This document shows positions 24,603 through 34,235 of a stretch of 64,000 bases of DNA, piece by piece; the first letter of the stretch is position 1; the number at the start of each line of letters is the position of its first letter. Below the pieces are notes generated by a model that was given only the letters and a program-made list of their open reading frames with translations, had not been told where the DNA came from and ran no database searches. This DNA comes from Spirochaetaceae bacterium bin103 (GTDB taxonomy: Bacteria; Spirochaetota; Spirochaetia; SZUA-6; Bin103), in the NCBI GenBank assembly GCA_002238925.1, contig MPNH01000006.1, forward strand, positions 57,419-121,418, in the 5' to 3' direction. Both the position numbers and the translations under genes were made by a program.

Positions 24603-25289
24603 ATGGCTCTGCAAGTCTACGACTACCGTAGCGACATCGCGAATCTGCTGGTAACGCCGCAGATTCGCTGCCGCTTCCTGAAGATGGCGGTGGGGCAGTT
24701 CAACGCCGGCCACACCCACGACCTCGGCCACGAGATCTTCCTGATCCTGCAGGGGCGGGCGGAATTCGAGATCGACGGCGAACGGGCGGTGCTCGGTCCG
24801 GGCGAGCTGTGCATCGCGCTCACCGACCAGTATCACACCGTGCGCAACGTCGGCGACGATGAAGTGGTGATGTTCCTGTCGGTCACGCCGCACATCCAGC
24901 CCACTCATACCTTCTGGGACGAAGACGGCAGCAAGCAACCGCCGCGGTTTGCATCGGCGGCGGCGTACGACCAGCAGCCGGACCGGACCACCGCCACGGC
25001 CGAGCTGGCGGCACGGCAGGCAGCGGCGGCGGCCTCCGTAACGCAGGCGGCAGCCGCCGCCGAGGGTGTACAGCGGGAACAACTCGCCAACCACCAACGG
25101 GCGGTGACCGCCGGCGACGAGGCCGCCGCCCACGCAGCGCGCAACGCGATGTGGGAGGCGCTGTCGGAGCTGTTCGGCCGTACCATGGATCTGGCCGGCG
25201 CCTGGAACAACTTTGCCGCGCGCAGCGAGGATTCGCACGAGGCGGACGGACCTGCCGAGAGCGCACAACCGGGCGGAACCACGCCATGA
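24603..25289 (+). CDS. Cupin-domain protein with helical tail
   Basis: A single cupin barrel occupies residues 10-105 with the metal-binding motif HTHDLGHE (two His and Glu, near 37-44) and the second motif with His in DQYHTVRNVG (near 80). The following 100 residues are Ala/Gln/Glu-rich and predicted helical, an unusual extension. Cupins of this kind are often isomerases, dioxygenases or sensor proteins for sugars. It leads a forward operon with the Gfo/Idh oxidoreductase and a GH32 gene, so a sugar-related role is plausible. No clear ribosome site precedes the ATG. Confidence 0.75.
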   Translation: MALQVYDYRSDIANLLVTPQIRCRFLKMAVGQFNAGHTHDLGHEIFLILQGRAEFEIDGERAVLGPGELCIALTDQYHTVRNVGDDEVVMFLSVTPHIQPTHTFWDEDGSKQPPRFASAAAYDQQPDRTTATAELAARQAAAAASVTQAAAAAEGVQREQLANHQRAVTAGDEAAAHAARNAMWEALSELFGRTMDLAGAWNNFAARSEDSHEADGPAESAQPGGTTP

Positions 25290-25365
25290 GTCGGCACCTA
25301 GCCGAGGCGAGGCGATGCTGGCCCTGCAACCGCCCGCCCAGGACGGCACTGCCGCGGTGCACGTC

Positions 25366-26436
25366 ATGAAGCGGGTCAAGATCGGCGTCGTGGGCTGCGG
25401 CGCCATCGCCCAGGTGCACCACCTGCCCAACCTTGCCGCGCTCGACGAGCAGTTCGAAGTCTCGGTGGTGTGCGACGTGTCGCCGGCGGCGGCGGCCGAT
25501 GCCGCGCGCCGGTTCCATGTGCCGCGCCACGTTACCGACTGGCGCGACCTGCTGGCCGCGGACCTTGATGCGGTGCTGCTGTGCCACACCGACCCGAAGA
25601 CCGAAGCGGCCGTCGCCGTCCTGCAGGCCGGCAAGCACCTGTTCATCGAGAAACCGGTCTGTTTCTCGCTCGAAGAGATCGATGCCATGATCGCCGCCCA
25701 GGCGGACGCCGGCACGGTTGCCCAGGCCGGTTACATGAAGGTGTACGACCCGGCCTTCGAGCTGGCCCGACAGGCGGTGCGCGACATCGACCAGGTCCGC
25801 TTCGTGCAGGTGAACCACCTGCACCCCGACAACGCCCTCCACCTGCGGCAGTTCGATGTTCGCCGCTTCGACGACTATCCCGATGAGGTGCTCGAGCGCA
25901 CCCGGGCAGCGCGCAGCGCTTCGATACGGCAGGCGATCGGCGACGCCGCGCCCATGGTGCAGCGCACGTTCAGCCTGCTGTCCGGCAGCGGGATTCACGA
26001 CCTGTATGGGCTGCGCGTCCTGCTCGGCGTGCCGAACGCGGTGGTCAGCACCGAGATCTGGCGCGCCGGGCGCGCGGTCACCTTCACGCTCCAGTACCCG
26101 GGCGGCGCACGCTGCGTGGCCACCTGGATCGATCTGCCCGACCTGTGGGACTTCCGGGAGACCCTGGAGGTGTACGGCGACCGCCGTCGCGTACTGCTCT
26201 CCTATCCGACCGGGTTCGCGCGCGGCATTCTGTCGCGGGTCGTCGTCCACGGCACGGACGAACGCGGCAGCGCCTTTCGAACCGAGCCGGCGGTGGACTG
26301 GGAGAGTGCTTTTCTCCGCGAGCTGCGCCACTTCCATGAATGCATCGCGGCGGGCGTCCCGAACCGCACGCCGCTCGCGGAGGCGCGCCACGACATCGAG
26401 CTGATCATCGACATCGTAGGGCGGTACCGGGGATGA
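25366..26436 (+). CDS. Gfo/Idh/MocA-family NAD(P)-dependent oxidoreductase
   Basis: Soluble dehydrogenase for sugars or cyclitols. Rossmann motif VVGCGAIAQVHHLPNL (about 8-23), the family signature EKPVCFS (near 93, catalytic Lys) and a C-terminal alpha/beta domain with GSGIHDLYGLRVLLG (active-site His near 208) are visible. ATG 25366 is chosen by fit to the family; ATG 25315 in the same frame is possible and has a GAGG nearby. It overlaps the following GH32 start by 4 bp (ATGA), so the two are coupled. Substrate unknown. Confidence 0.85.
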   Translation: MKRVKIGVVGCGAIAQVHHLPNLAALDEQFEVSVVCDVSPAAAADAARRFHVPRHVTDWRDLLAADLDAVLLCHTDPKTEAAVAVLQAGKHLFIEKPVCFSLEEIDAMIAAQADAGTVAQAGYMKVYDPAFELARQAVRDIDQVRFVQVNHLHPDNALHLRQFDVRRFDDYPDEVLERTRAARSASIRQAIGDAAPMVQRTFSLLSGSGIHDLYGLRVLLGVPNAVVSTEIWRAGRAVTFTLQYPGGARCVATWIDLPDLWDFRETLEVYGDRRRVLLSYPTGFARGILSRVVVHGTDERGSAFRTEPAVDWESAFLRELRHFHECIAAGVPNRTPLAEARHDIELIIDIVGRYRG

Positions 26437-28019
26437 ACCAACCCCGGTGGCCAGCGGAAGTGCGCGACTTCCGCGTGGCGGTAACCAGCAGGGAACGGAA
26501 AGTATTCGCCAGCGCCGCCCGGCGGTTGCGGCGCTGGATGGCCGCCAACGACCCGCACCGGCCGCAATACCATTTCACCGCGCCGGAGGGGTGGATCAAC
26601 GATCCAAACGGTCCGATCTACCACGACGGCGCCTACCACCTGTTCTACCAATACCGTCCGGTGTACGCCAACGGCAGCGAGAGCCGAGTCTGCTGGGGCC
26701 ATGCCAGTTCCAGCGACCTGTTGCACTGGGAAGACTGGCCGGTGGCGATGTGGCCGGACAGCCGCTACGACGTGGCCGGCGTCTACTCCGGCAACACGTT
26801 CATTGACGACGACGGCTTCCCGTGCGCCCTGTACACCGGCAACGTCGGCGGCCACGACGAGACCTACGGCATCCTGGCGCGCAGCACCGACGGCTGGCTC
26901 ACCTGGCACAAGCACCGCGTGATGCACAACGGGCAACGCCCCAACGCCGCCTCGCCCGTGCACTGGGACGCCCAGGTATGGAAGGAGGGCGAACTGTGGC
27001 AGCAGTTGATCGGCGGCGCGGTGGGGGAGGGCGCCGGCCAGCGCGGCGCCGCCCACCTGTGGACCTCGCCCGACCTGGAGTATTGGACTCACCAAGGCAC
27101 CATCGCGGAGGACCACGATCCCGGACGCCGCTACTGGGAGCTGCCCTACCTGGTGCCGTTCGCTGTTCCGGACGACGAGCGCGCGGTGCTCATGGTCGGC
27201 TCCCGCGGCAACCCCTACTGGACCGGCGCCTACGACCGGCAGGCGCGCCGCTTCCACCCCGACCGGCGCGAACCGCGCTACATCGACCCGGGCTTCTATT
27301 ACTGCGTCAACCCGCACATGGTCGACGACAAGGGCCCTGGCAGTACGCCGCGCCGCCTGCTGCACGGCTGGGTGACCGGCTCTCGCTCGCCGGTCGACAC
27401 GGTGCCGTACTGGATTGGCGCGCACAGCATCCCGCGCGTGCTGGAGCTGGCCGGCGACGAGTTGATTCAGACCCCGGTGCCGGAGCTCGCAATCCTGCGC
27501 GGCGGGCTCCATAAGCGGTCCGACGTAACCATCGACCCCGGCACCGAGGGGCACCTGAACGAGGTCGCCGGCGATGCGCTGGAAATCGAGCTTGTAATCG
27601 ACCGGACCCGTACCGGAGCACGCCGGGTGGGCGCCGCCGTACGCGTGGACGACGGCGGACGCGGCGCGCGCATCTGGTACGAGCCGGCCGGCAACCGGTT
27701 CGGAGTCGACCGCTTGCGTGGCCCGGAGCAAGAGTTTGCCACCGACGCCGCCAGACAAAGCCGCGAACTGCAAGGCACGGTCAAGCAGCTGCAAGCACCG
27801 CAACTGTTCGCAGCGGCCGGCACCACACACGCCCACCACGGCGCCGTTGTCCTGCGCGTGTTCGTGGACCGTTCAATTCTGGAGGTGTACTGCGGCGGCG
27901 CAGCGCTGACCGACCGCCTCTATGCGGATCCGTCGGCCACCGGGGTCGACCTGTTCGCCGACGGCGGCACGGCGCACCTCGCATCAGTGTCGATCTGGCC
28001 GTTGCGCGGCACCGAGTAG
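26433..28019 (+). CDS. GH32 family protein (beta-fructosidase-like)
   Basis: 528-residue propeller plus sandwich protein. The nucleophile motif is WINDPNG (D57), CWGHASSSDLLHWEDW follows (87-102), the acid/base region is YWELPYLVPF (E236, normally WECPDL), and the sandwich ends with VLRVFVDRSILEVY. The RDP motif reads WDA (178-180), so only part of the canonical set is kept. No signal peptide. Coupled to the Gfo/Idh gene, which suggests use of the released sugar inside the cell. Could act on fructose-containing oligosaccharides, but the altered motif leaves activity and linkage open. Confidence 0.82.
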   Translation: MNQPRWPAEVRDFRVAVTSRERKVFASAARRLRRWMAANDPHRPQYHFTAPEGWINDPNGPIYHDGAYHLFYQYRPVYANGSESRVCWGHASSSDLLHWEDWPVAMWPDSRYDVAGVYSGNTFIDDDGFPCALYTGNVGGHDETYGILARSTDGWLTWHKHRVMHNGQRPNAASPVHWDAQVWKEGELWQQLIGGAVGEGAGQRGAAHLWTSPDLEYWTHQGTIAEDHDPGRRYWELPYLVPFAVPDDERAVLMVGSRGNPYWTGAYDRQARRFHPDRREPRYIDPGFYYCVNPHMVDDKGPGSTPRRLLHGWVTGSRSPVDTVPYWIGAHSIPRVLELAGDELIQTPVPELAILRGGLHKRSDVTIDPGTEGHLNEVAGDALEIELVIDRTRTGARRVGAAVRVDDGGRGARIWYEPAGNRFGVDRLRGPEQEFATDAARQSRELQGTVKQLQAPQLFAAAGTTHAHHGAVVLRVFVDRSILEVYCGGAALTDRLYADPSATGVDLFADGGTAHLASVSIWPLRGTE

Positions 28020-28329
28020 ACACCTCGACATTCCCGGCGTGCGCCAGTCCGTGCCATGCAGGCACACACGACGTTGAGTTCGTTCGCCCCCCTGCCATCA
28101 ATGCTGCAATTGCCGCGCTGTTCGTGCATCTCTGGTTGACCATACCGGCCACCAAACTACACATTCCAGATACCCGAGCGACAATATCCTCGGTGGGGCG
28201 TACATTACGTGCGTCACAAAAGGAAAAACGACGTTTGGCGATGTCGATGTGTTCCTGGAGGTCTCTTGGTGGACGGCGCAGCCGGTGATTAGTGCAATGG
28301 TGCGGACGGGCGGCAACGAGGTAGATCAG
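28020..28329. other. 310-bp non-coding interval
   Basis: Lower-GC stretch between the GH32 gene and the lipoprotein. An in-frame GTG (28249) and ATG (28297) exist but lack ribosome sites, so I treat the region as leader or intergenic. I saw no convincing promoter, hairpin or RNA gene in it. Confidence 0.4.
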
Positions 28330-30348
28330 GTGGTTCAAGCGTTCCGCCGAAGGCGGCCCGGCCGGAGGCGCCTCCGGCAACTGGTAATCGTATCCGCGGC
28401 GATCCTGCTGACTGCGTGCCAGATCTCACAACAACGGCCGGTCGGGCCGCCGGCAACGGCCGGCGATGACATGGACAGCGGCGACCGGCCCGCTGCCGAA
28501 TTGAGCATCTTCGATGCCTCGGGCGGCGAGGGTGCGGTCGGCAGCCTGCAATTTCCGGTGCGGCTCGACCCTGCCAGTTCCGTTACGGTTACTGTCGGCT
28601 ATGCCAGCGCCGACTCGACGGCCAGCGAAGGCGAAGACTACACGAGAGTCAGCGGGACGTTGACTTTCGTTGCCGGAGCCACGGCACAGACCGTGGCCGT
28701 GCCAGTGATCGATGACGACGCGGCGGAAAGCGGAGAGTCGTTCATCGTAACGCTCTTCGACCCCCGCAATGCAATCTTGGCCTCGGCCACCGCGACCGGC
28801 TACATCGCCGACGATGACGGTGGAGACAGTCAGGAGGGCGACAACCAGGACACTTCGCCGCAATCGGACTCACCGGCGCCGTCGCGGAATCGCCCGGCGC
28901 CGAAATTGAGCAAGCTCGAAGTGTCGGGCGGCGGCGCCATGTACCCCGTGTTCGCAGACGACATCTACCATTACGCCTTGAGGTGCGGCAGTTCCGCGAC
29001 GCTGGTCGTCGAGGCTGAGACGGCGCGCAGCGGCGCCGACCTGAACCTGCTACGCAAGAACGACGACCACCTGACGGTATCGGACGCGCTGAAGGCGGAG
29101 GTGGACGTGAGCGATTCTACTGATGTCGTGATCCAACTCACCGACTCCGGCCAATCGGAGACGTATATCGTGCATTGCATCCCACTCGACTTTCCCGACC
29201 TGAAGCCGCTGAAGAAGACGGCGGCGGCAACGGACGGACTGCTGTTCGTTTCAGGCGCCCTGATCGACTACAACGGCGTGCCGAGACTCGTTCTCGACGG
29301 GCACGGAGAGAACTTTCGCCCCATTCCCGACGGCCCGATCGTCGACGGTAAGGCCGTCAGGTACGCAACACACGGCCGCGTGCTCGATCGAGACTTTGCG
29401 CTGATCCGGGAAGCCGAAGTCATCGCACCTCTGCAACACACCGATTTTCACGACTTCCTGGTTACGCGCAACGGATTCCTGTTCATTTCGAATCTCTTCA
29501 TGACGTACGACGACTTTTCCCACTTCAGCGCAGCCGACCAAAGCAGGCTTCCCCCGACGGTGACGGTAGCGGATGCGGTAATCCAGGAAGTGTCATTCGC
29601 CGAATCGGAGCTGTTTCGCTGGACCTCCTGGCAAGATCTCGCGCCAGATCCAGACTGTCGGTTTGTCGAGGGGTACCTGAACAATTTGACCGCGTATACG
29701 GATCTGAACTCGTTGCAGGTCGTCGACGGAGACATCATCGCCTCGTTCCGCGACTGCTCTCTGGTGCTGCGAATCGATCGGTCCGGTGACACTGGGTCCG
29801 TGGTGTGGAAGCTCGGCGGCACGAACCCGAACACCGGCGTCACGCACCTGCCGGTAGTCGGCGACAGTCTCGGGGAGTTCTGCGCCCAGCACCACGTGAC
29901 GCTGACCGACTCCGAAACGGTAGTATTGTTCGACAATGGCGTGCAGTGCCTGGGACCGAGAAAGAACAACATGGACATCGTGAGCCGGGTCGTGGAGTAT
30001 GACATTTCATCGGGAACGCAAGCCAACTTCGTACGCGAATACCGCAGACCGGACGGACAGGGTTTTTCGGAGGAGCAAGGCAGCGTAACAGTAATTGACG
30101 GTGGCCCGGGAACGGCCGACGGCCGCTGGTTGATCGCCTGGGGGACCACGGACGACGCTACCGCGAGCGTGGAAGAGACTATTTCCGTCAGCGAGGTAAA
30201 TCCTGCAACGGGAACCTCGCTGTTCGAACTCAACATGACCGATAGCGGCGGCCTGGTGGTAACCTATCGCATCTACCACGCGCGCGAGGCCGACGTCAGC
30301 ATACCCCTGAATCTCCCGACGGTGGCCGAAATCGTAGCAATGAACTGA
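28330..30348 (+). CDS. Lipoprotein with Calx-beta domain and arylsulfotransferase-like domain
   Basis: 672-residue envelope protein. An Arg-rich N-terminus precedes a hydrophobic stretch ending in the lipobox LLTAC (Cys near 29). A Calx-beta domain (about 55-165) shows the signature pattern of VTVGYASADSTASEGEDY and VPVIDDDAAESGESF. After a linker rich in Ser/Pro, a beta-rich PF14269-type arylsulfotransferase-like domain (about 300-660) contains HTDFHDFLVTRNGFLFI, SLQVVDGDIIASFRDCSLV and VVWKLGG. GTG 28330 is preferred because GAGG lies 8 nt upstream; GTG 28249 and ATG 28297 are alternatives. A sulfatase lies in the same region, so surface sulfate transfer is possible but unproven. Confidence 0.72.
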   Translation: MVQAFRRRRPGRRRLRQLVIVSAAILLTACQISQQRPVGPPATAGDDMDSGDRPAAELSIFDASGGEGAVGSLQFPVRLDPASSVTVTVGYASADSTASEGEDYTRVSGTLTFVAGATAQTVAVPVIDDDAAESGESFIVTLFDPRNAILASATATGYIADDDGGDSQEGDNQDTSPQSDSPAPSRNRPAPKLSKLEVSGGGAMYPVFADDIYHYALRCGSSATLVVEAETARSGADLNLLRKNDDHLTVSDALKAEVDVSDSTDVVIQLTDSGQSETYIVHCIPLDFPDLKPLKKTAAATDGLLFVSGALIDYNGVPRLVLDGHGENFRPIPDGPIVDGKAVRYATHGRVLDRDFALIREAEVIAPLQHTDFHDFLVTRNGFLFISNLFMTYDDFSHFSAADQSRLPPTVTVADAVIQEVSFAESELFRWTSWQDLAPDPDCRFVEGYLNNLTAYTDLNSLQVVDGDIIASFRDCSLVLRIDRSGDTGSVVWKLGGTNPNTGVTHLPVVGDSLGEFCAQHHVTLTDSETVVLFDNGVQCLGPRKNNMDIVSRVVEYDISSGTQANFVREYRRPDGQGFSEEQGSVTVIDGGPGTADGRWLIAWGTTDDATASVEETISVSEVNPATGTSLFELNMTDSGGLVVTYRIYHAREADVSIPLNLPTVAEIVAMN

Positions 30349-30408
30349 TTCATCGAGGTGGTGGCAGCGACCGCAAGCAGGAGTGCTGTGCGGACGACCA
30401 GATCGGGT

Positions 30409-31236
30409 TCAGCGGGGCCGGTCGCCGGCCAGGGTGACGCGGTGCATGACACGGCGAAAGCCATCATAGTCGTTGATTGGCAGGTGCTGGGTGCAGCGGT
30501 TGTCCCAGATCGCCAGGGAACCCGGCTGCCAGACCAGGCGGCAAGTGAACTGCGGCTGCACCTGATGCTGGAACAGGTAGTCGAGCAGCGGCTGGCTCTC
30601 CGCTTTGCTCCAGCCCTTGAAGTGGGACGTGTGCCCGCAGTTGACGTACAGCGCCTTGCGGCCGGTCTCGGGGTGGGTGCGCACCACCGGATGCTCGCTG
30701 GTAATCACCTTGGCCTGCACGCCGCGCTCCCGCAACCGGTCCTCGCGCGTGGCCGCCACCGCCGGCTTGGTGGAGGTGTAGACGGCGGTCATCCCGGCAA
30801 GCGCCTCCCGCAGCCCCTCCGACAGCCGCTCGTAGGCCAGATACTGGTTGGCAAACAGGGTGTCGCCGCCGTAAGGAGGCAGCTCCACCGCGTACAGCAG
30901 GCTGCCCATTGGCGGACGTTCCAGATAGCTGGTGTCGGTATGCCACACCTCGCCGAACGCGACCCGCTCATGTTCCAGCTTGGTAACCGCGGTCACCAGC
31001 GGTTCCTCCGGCAAGCCTTGCAACTGCGGGTAGGCGAGGGGCTCGCCGAGCCGGCGCGCAAATGCGAGCAGCGAGTTTGGCGTCAATTTCTGGCCGGGAA
31101 AGGAGATCACCAGGTGGTCGAGGAGTGCCCGCCGGATCGCGGCCACGGTGGCGGCTTCCAGCGAGCGGCTCAAGTCGACGCCGGTTAACTCGGCGCCAAG
31201 GGCGCCCGCCAGGGGGGAAATCTCGAGTCGTTCCAC
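30409..31236 (-). CDS. TauD/TfdA-family Fe(II)/2-oxoglutarate dioxygenase
   Basis: Cytosolic dioxygenase related to taurine dioxygenase and 2,4-D dioxygenase. The iron triad is H-x-D in VWHTDTSY (near 98-100) and the distal His in WDNRCTQH (near 254), followed by the 2-oxoglutarate Arg in RRVMHRV. Opening sequence (LAGALGAELTGVDLSR) and length 275 are typical. TauD enzymes release sulfite from taurine, while relatives cleave ethers or hydroxylate carnitine precursors, so the substrate is open. It is 12 bp upstream (in transcription order, downstream) of the GH32 gene on the same strand. Confidence 0.87.
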   Translation of the reverse strand: MERLEISPLAGALGAELTGVDLSRSLEAATVAAIRRALLDHLVISFPGQKLTPNSLLAFARRLGEPLAYPQLQGLPEEPLVTAVTKLEHERVAFGEVWHTDTSYLERPPMGSLLYAVELPPYGGDTLFANQYLAYERLSEGLREALAGMTAVYTSTKPAVAATREDRLRERGVQAKVITSEHPVVRTHPETGRKALYVNCGHTSHFKGWSKAESQPLLDYLFQHQVQPQFTCRLVWQPGSLAIWDNRCTQHLPINDYDGFRRVMHRVTLAGDRPR

Positions 31237-31248
31237 CTCTGCGCCTCT

Positions 31249-32868
31249 TCAGCTCGCGGCGCCAGGCCACGCGGAGCGCAACCGAGCCACCGTCACGCGC
31301 CGCGCCACCGCGCTGCCGCCGGCCGCTACCAGCCGTACCGAGCGTTCCCACTCCGGCAGGATGACCCCGGCGGCAATGTTCACCGCCCCGCCATCGGCGT
31401 ACAACTCCAGCGAGGCGCGATCGGCCAGGATGCGCCACGTGAACGGCCCGCTCGGTTCCGGCATCGGCACCGTGTAGCCGCCGCAGCACAGCGCGCCCAA
31501 CAGCCGGTCGTAGAACACCGGCACCCCGCGCACCACCACTCCCACGCAATCGGCGCTGCCCAGCTCCAGTTCCGCCTCCACGTCCAGCAGCTCGCCGCTC
31601 ACCTCGGCCTCGATGCCGCGGCCCGGCGCGACTTCCGTGTCGGCGGTCTCCCACGACTCTGCCCGCAGGCCCACCAACTCGCGTACCGGTTCCGCGGCCA
31701 GCACCACCTGGCCGCCGCGGCGCTGAAGCCCCAGGCTGTGCGGAATGGTCATGCACTGGCCGAACGGCATGCCGGGCATCTGCTGCCGCAGCCACGCCAT
31801 CTGGATCCGGCGGCCATCCTCCGGCGGCACGTCGCTCCAGGTTTGCGCGGCGTAGCCGTTGCCGTCCGGCTGCAGCTTGCGCGGCCCCTGCTCGGGTTGG
31901 AAGCTGCGCCCATCAAACGAGCCCACCAGATAGGTGCTGTTGGCGCCCCAGAACACCCACTTCTCCTCGCCGTCCACGGTCAGGGGAAACAGCTCCGGGC
32001 ATTCAGTGCAACGCGGCAGCTCGAGGTCGCTGGTGCGCTCCCACTGCAGCAGGTTGGGCGAGGTGAAGATCGCGTAGTCGAAGCGGTCCATGTACAGCAC
32101 CATTACCCAGCGCCCGGTCTCGGGGTGCCAGATTACCTTGGGATCGCGGTTGCGGTGCACGATGTGGTCGATCACCGGGTTGCCGTCGTACTTGCTCCAG
32201 GTGGTGCCGCCGTCGGTGGAGATGGCCAGGCACTGCACGAAGCCCGGCGTCCAGGAGGCGTGGCCGGCGGTGTAGATGGCGACGATGGCCGGTGCATCCA
32301 TGCTACCGAGGCCGGAGGTGTTGGCGTAGTCGACCACGGTGCTGCCGGTGGACATGGCGCCCAGGGCATCGGGGTACAGCGCCACCGGGCGCTCGGTCCA
32401 GTGCACCAGGTCGCGGCTCACCGCGTGTCCCCAGTGCAGGTTGCCCCACTCGACGCTGTACGGATTGTGTTGGTACAGCAGGTGATACTCGCCGCCGAAG
32501 TAGAACAGTCCGTTCGGGTCGTTGTTCCAGCCCCGCCGCGAGGAGAAGTGGAATTGCGGCCGCAGGCGCTCCCGGTACCGTGACTCCGGCGGCACCGGCT
32601 CGTCCGCAAGGCGCACCCCGTCGAGCGAGGCCGCTCCCGAGCCCTCGAACTCCACCGTCAGCCGCTGGCCCATGAACGGCTGCAGGTCGCTGAACACCTG
32701 GTAGTCGCCGCCGCCGTCCGCGAGGTCGATGTCGAAGTGGCGCAGCACCTGCCCGCCGCGGCACAGGCGCATGTTTCCGCCCCACTGGCCCCTTGCCTCG
32801 GCCGCGGTTCGCCGGCGCACCGGAAGAATCAGATAGCGATGGTCTATTCGTAGCTCGCGCTTCAGCAC
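31249..32868 (-). CDS. GH32 levanase/invertase-type glycosidase
   Basis: The only GH32 here with the complete canonical catalytic set: WNNDPNG (nucleophile D117), RDPKVIW (241-247) and TECPELFPL (acid/base E289). About 95 residues precede the propeller and form a beta-rich module (LRHFDIDLADGGGDYQVF) such as the N-terminal domain of some levanases. Start is taken as GTG 32868 because sequence beyond it is low-complexity and overlaps the divergent desaturase's promoter. No signal peptide is seen. Likely hydrolyses beta-fructosides such as sucrose, levan or inulin oligosaccharides. Confidence 0.87.
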   Translation of the reverse strand: MLKRELRIDHRYLILPVRRRTAAEARGQWGGNMRLCRGGQVLRHFDIDLADGGGDYQVFSDLQPFMGQRLTVEFEGSGAASLDGVRLADEPVPPESRYRERLRPQFHFSSRRGWNNDPNGLFYFGGEYHLLYQHNPYSVEWGNLHWGHAVSRDLVHWTERPVALYPDALGAMSTGSTVVDYANTSGLGSMDAPAIVAIYTAGHASWTPGFVQCLAISTDGGTTWSKYDGNPVIDHIVHRNRDPKVIWHPETGRWVMVLYMDRFDYAIFTSPNLLQWERTSDLELPRCTECPELFPLTVDGEEKWVFWGANSTYLVGSFDGRSFQPEQGPRKLQPDGNGYAAQTWSDVPPEDGRRIQMAWLRQQMPGMPFGQCMTIPHSLGLQRRGGQVVLAAEPVRELVGLRAESWETADTEVAPGRGIEAEVSGELLDVEAELELGSADCVGVVVRGVPVFYDRLLGALCCGGYTVPMPEPSGPFTWRILADRASLELYADGGAVNIAAGVILPEWERSVRLVAAGGSAVARRVTVARLRSAWPGAAS

Positions 32869-32951
32869 AGTAGGCAGATTCGCACTGACCGCCCGCCGCG
32901 TCAACGCACGGCATCGCGCACGGCATGGCTGCTGCGGCTGCTGCCGCGCCG

Positions 32952-32979
32952 GTGACAATCCGGCGGATCGTGCTATGCT
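32952..32979 (+). promoter_or_regulatory. Promoter of the second desaturase
   Basis: GTGACA (32952-32957) and TATGCT (32974-32979), 16 bp apart, precede an AGGAGGAG ribosome site that lies about 10 nt before the ATG at 33005. Confidence 0.5.
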
Positions 32980-33004
32980 CCCGTCCAGGAGGAGTTGACA
33001 CAGC

Positions 33005-34210
33005 ATGGCACAGGCAGCAACCGCGGCACCGGCGACCGGCTCCGCCGCGGCATACCCACCACTAAAACAAGTGCGGCGCACGATGCGGGTCCGGTGGTAC
33101 CGTAGTCCGATCGATCCACGAGTGCTGCGCGGCCTGATGCAGCGCAGCGATCTGAAGGGCTGGTTTCAATCCGTGGGTCCGTTGGTCCTGCTGACGGCCA
33201 GCGGTCTGCTGACCTGGCACCTGTTCGCGCGGCAGGCGTGGATCGGCTTCGCCGCCGCGCTGTTCCTGCACGGCACCATGGGCAGCATCTACGCGGCGGC
33301 CAACCACGAGCTTACGCACGGCACCGTGTTCCGCACCAAGGCCCTCAACCAGGGGTTCAAACGCTTCTACGCGCTGCTGACCTGGTTCAACTTCTACGAC
33401 TACGCGATGAGCCACACGTACCACCATCGCTACACGCTGCACCCGAACGGCGACCGCGAGGAGGTGCTGCCGCGCTCGCCCACGTTCCGGTTCTTCTTCC
33501 TGGTGCAGATTCTGACTCTCAACTTCACCGGCGGCCCGCATACCGCCGGCTTGATTCCGGTTGTCGGATACACCGTGAAGCGGGCGCTGAACAAAGTGGG
33601 ACCAGACAATCGCGGCGCCCTCGCATCCGCGAAGGAGGAGTGGATGTCCGCGGTGTACGCCGGCCACCCGGAGGAGCGGCGCAAGTCGGTGCGCTGGGCG
33701 CGCCTGGTCCTGCTGTTCCATGCGCTGGTGCTGGCGGCCGCCATTGTCTTTCAGCTCTGGCTGCTGCCGGTGCTGGTGAGTCTGCCGATCTTCATCGCCA
33801 ACTTCTGGCGCTACGTCACCCACCTGCCGATGCACTGCGGGCTGCGCACCAACGTGGCCGACTTCCGCAAGTGCGTGCGCTCCATCAAGCTCGACCCGCT
33901 GACCACGTTCCTGTACTGGCGCATGAACTGGCACATGGAGCACCACATGTACGCCGGCGTGCCGTGTTACAACCTGCGCCGGCTCGGCGAGGCAATTGCC
34001 GCCGACACTCCCGAACCAAAGTGGGTGTTCGCCGCCTGGCGGGAGATGCGCGCCACCTGGCGCCGGCAGCAGGTCGACCCCGGCTACCAGTACGACGTGC
34101 CGTTGCCGGCCACGGCCCAACAGCCGGAACAGAAAGCAAACGGCCACGGCAGCGCCGACCGGCTCGGCGCGTCGATCGGCGACCTCGCGCCCGCGGTAAT
34201 CGCCGACTGA
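33005..34210 (+). CDS. Membrane fatty acid desaturase family protein (paralogue)
   Basis: Homologue of the 2017-3060 protein, with the same WYRSP start region and the HELTH (near 101), HTYHH (near 138) and MEHHMY (near 312) histidine boxes. It differs by an insert near residues 175-220 and a longer C-terminal tail. Two to four membrane spans hold the di-iron site at the cytoplasmic face. The stop is 25 bp before an ABC permease gene, and both share one strand, so they may be co-transcribed; a desaturase feeding into an oligopeptide-type transporter operon is unusual. Substrate unknown; the YHIEHHMY-type third box resembles alkane/acyl hydroxylase and MocD-like members as well. Confidence 0.85.
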   Translation: MAQAATAAPATGSAAAYPPLKQVRRTMRVRWYRSPIDPRVLRGLMQRSDLKGWFQSVGPLVLLTASGLLTWHLFARQAWIGFAAALFLHGTMGSIYAAANHELTHGTVFRTKALNQGFKRFYALLTWFNFYDYAMSHTYHHRYTLHPNGDREEVLPRSPTFRFFFLVQILTLNFTGGPHTAGLIPVVGYTVKRALNKVGPDNRGALASAKEEWMSAVYAGHPEERRKSVRWARLVLLFHALVLAAAIVFQLWLLPVLVSLPIFIANFWRYVTHLPMHCGLRTNVADFRKCVRSIKLDPLTTFLYWRMNWHMEHHMYAGVPCYNLRRLGEAIAADTPEPKWVFAAWREMRATWRRQQVDPGYQYDVPLPATAQQPEQKANGHGSADRLGASIGDLAPAVIAD

Positions 34211-34235
34211 GCATGTTTCACCCGCCGGAGGCCTG

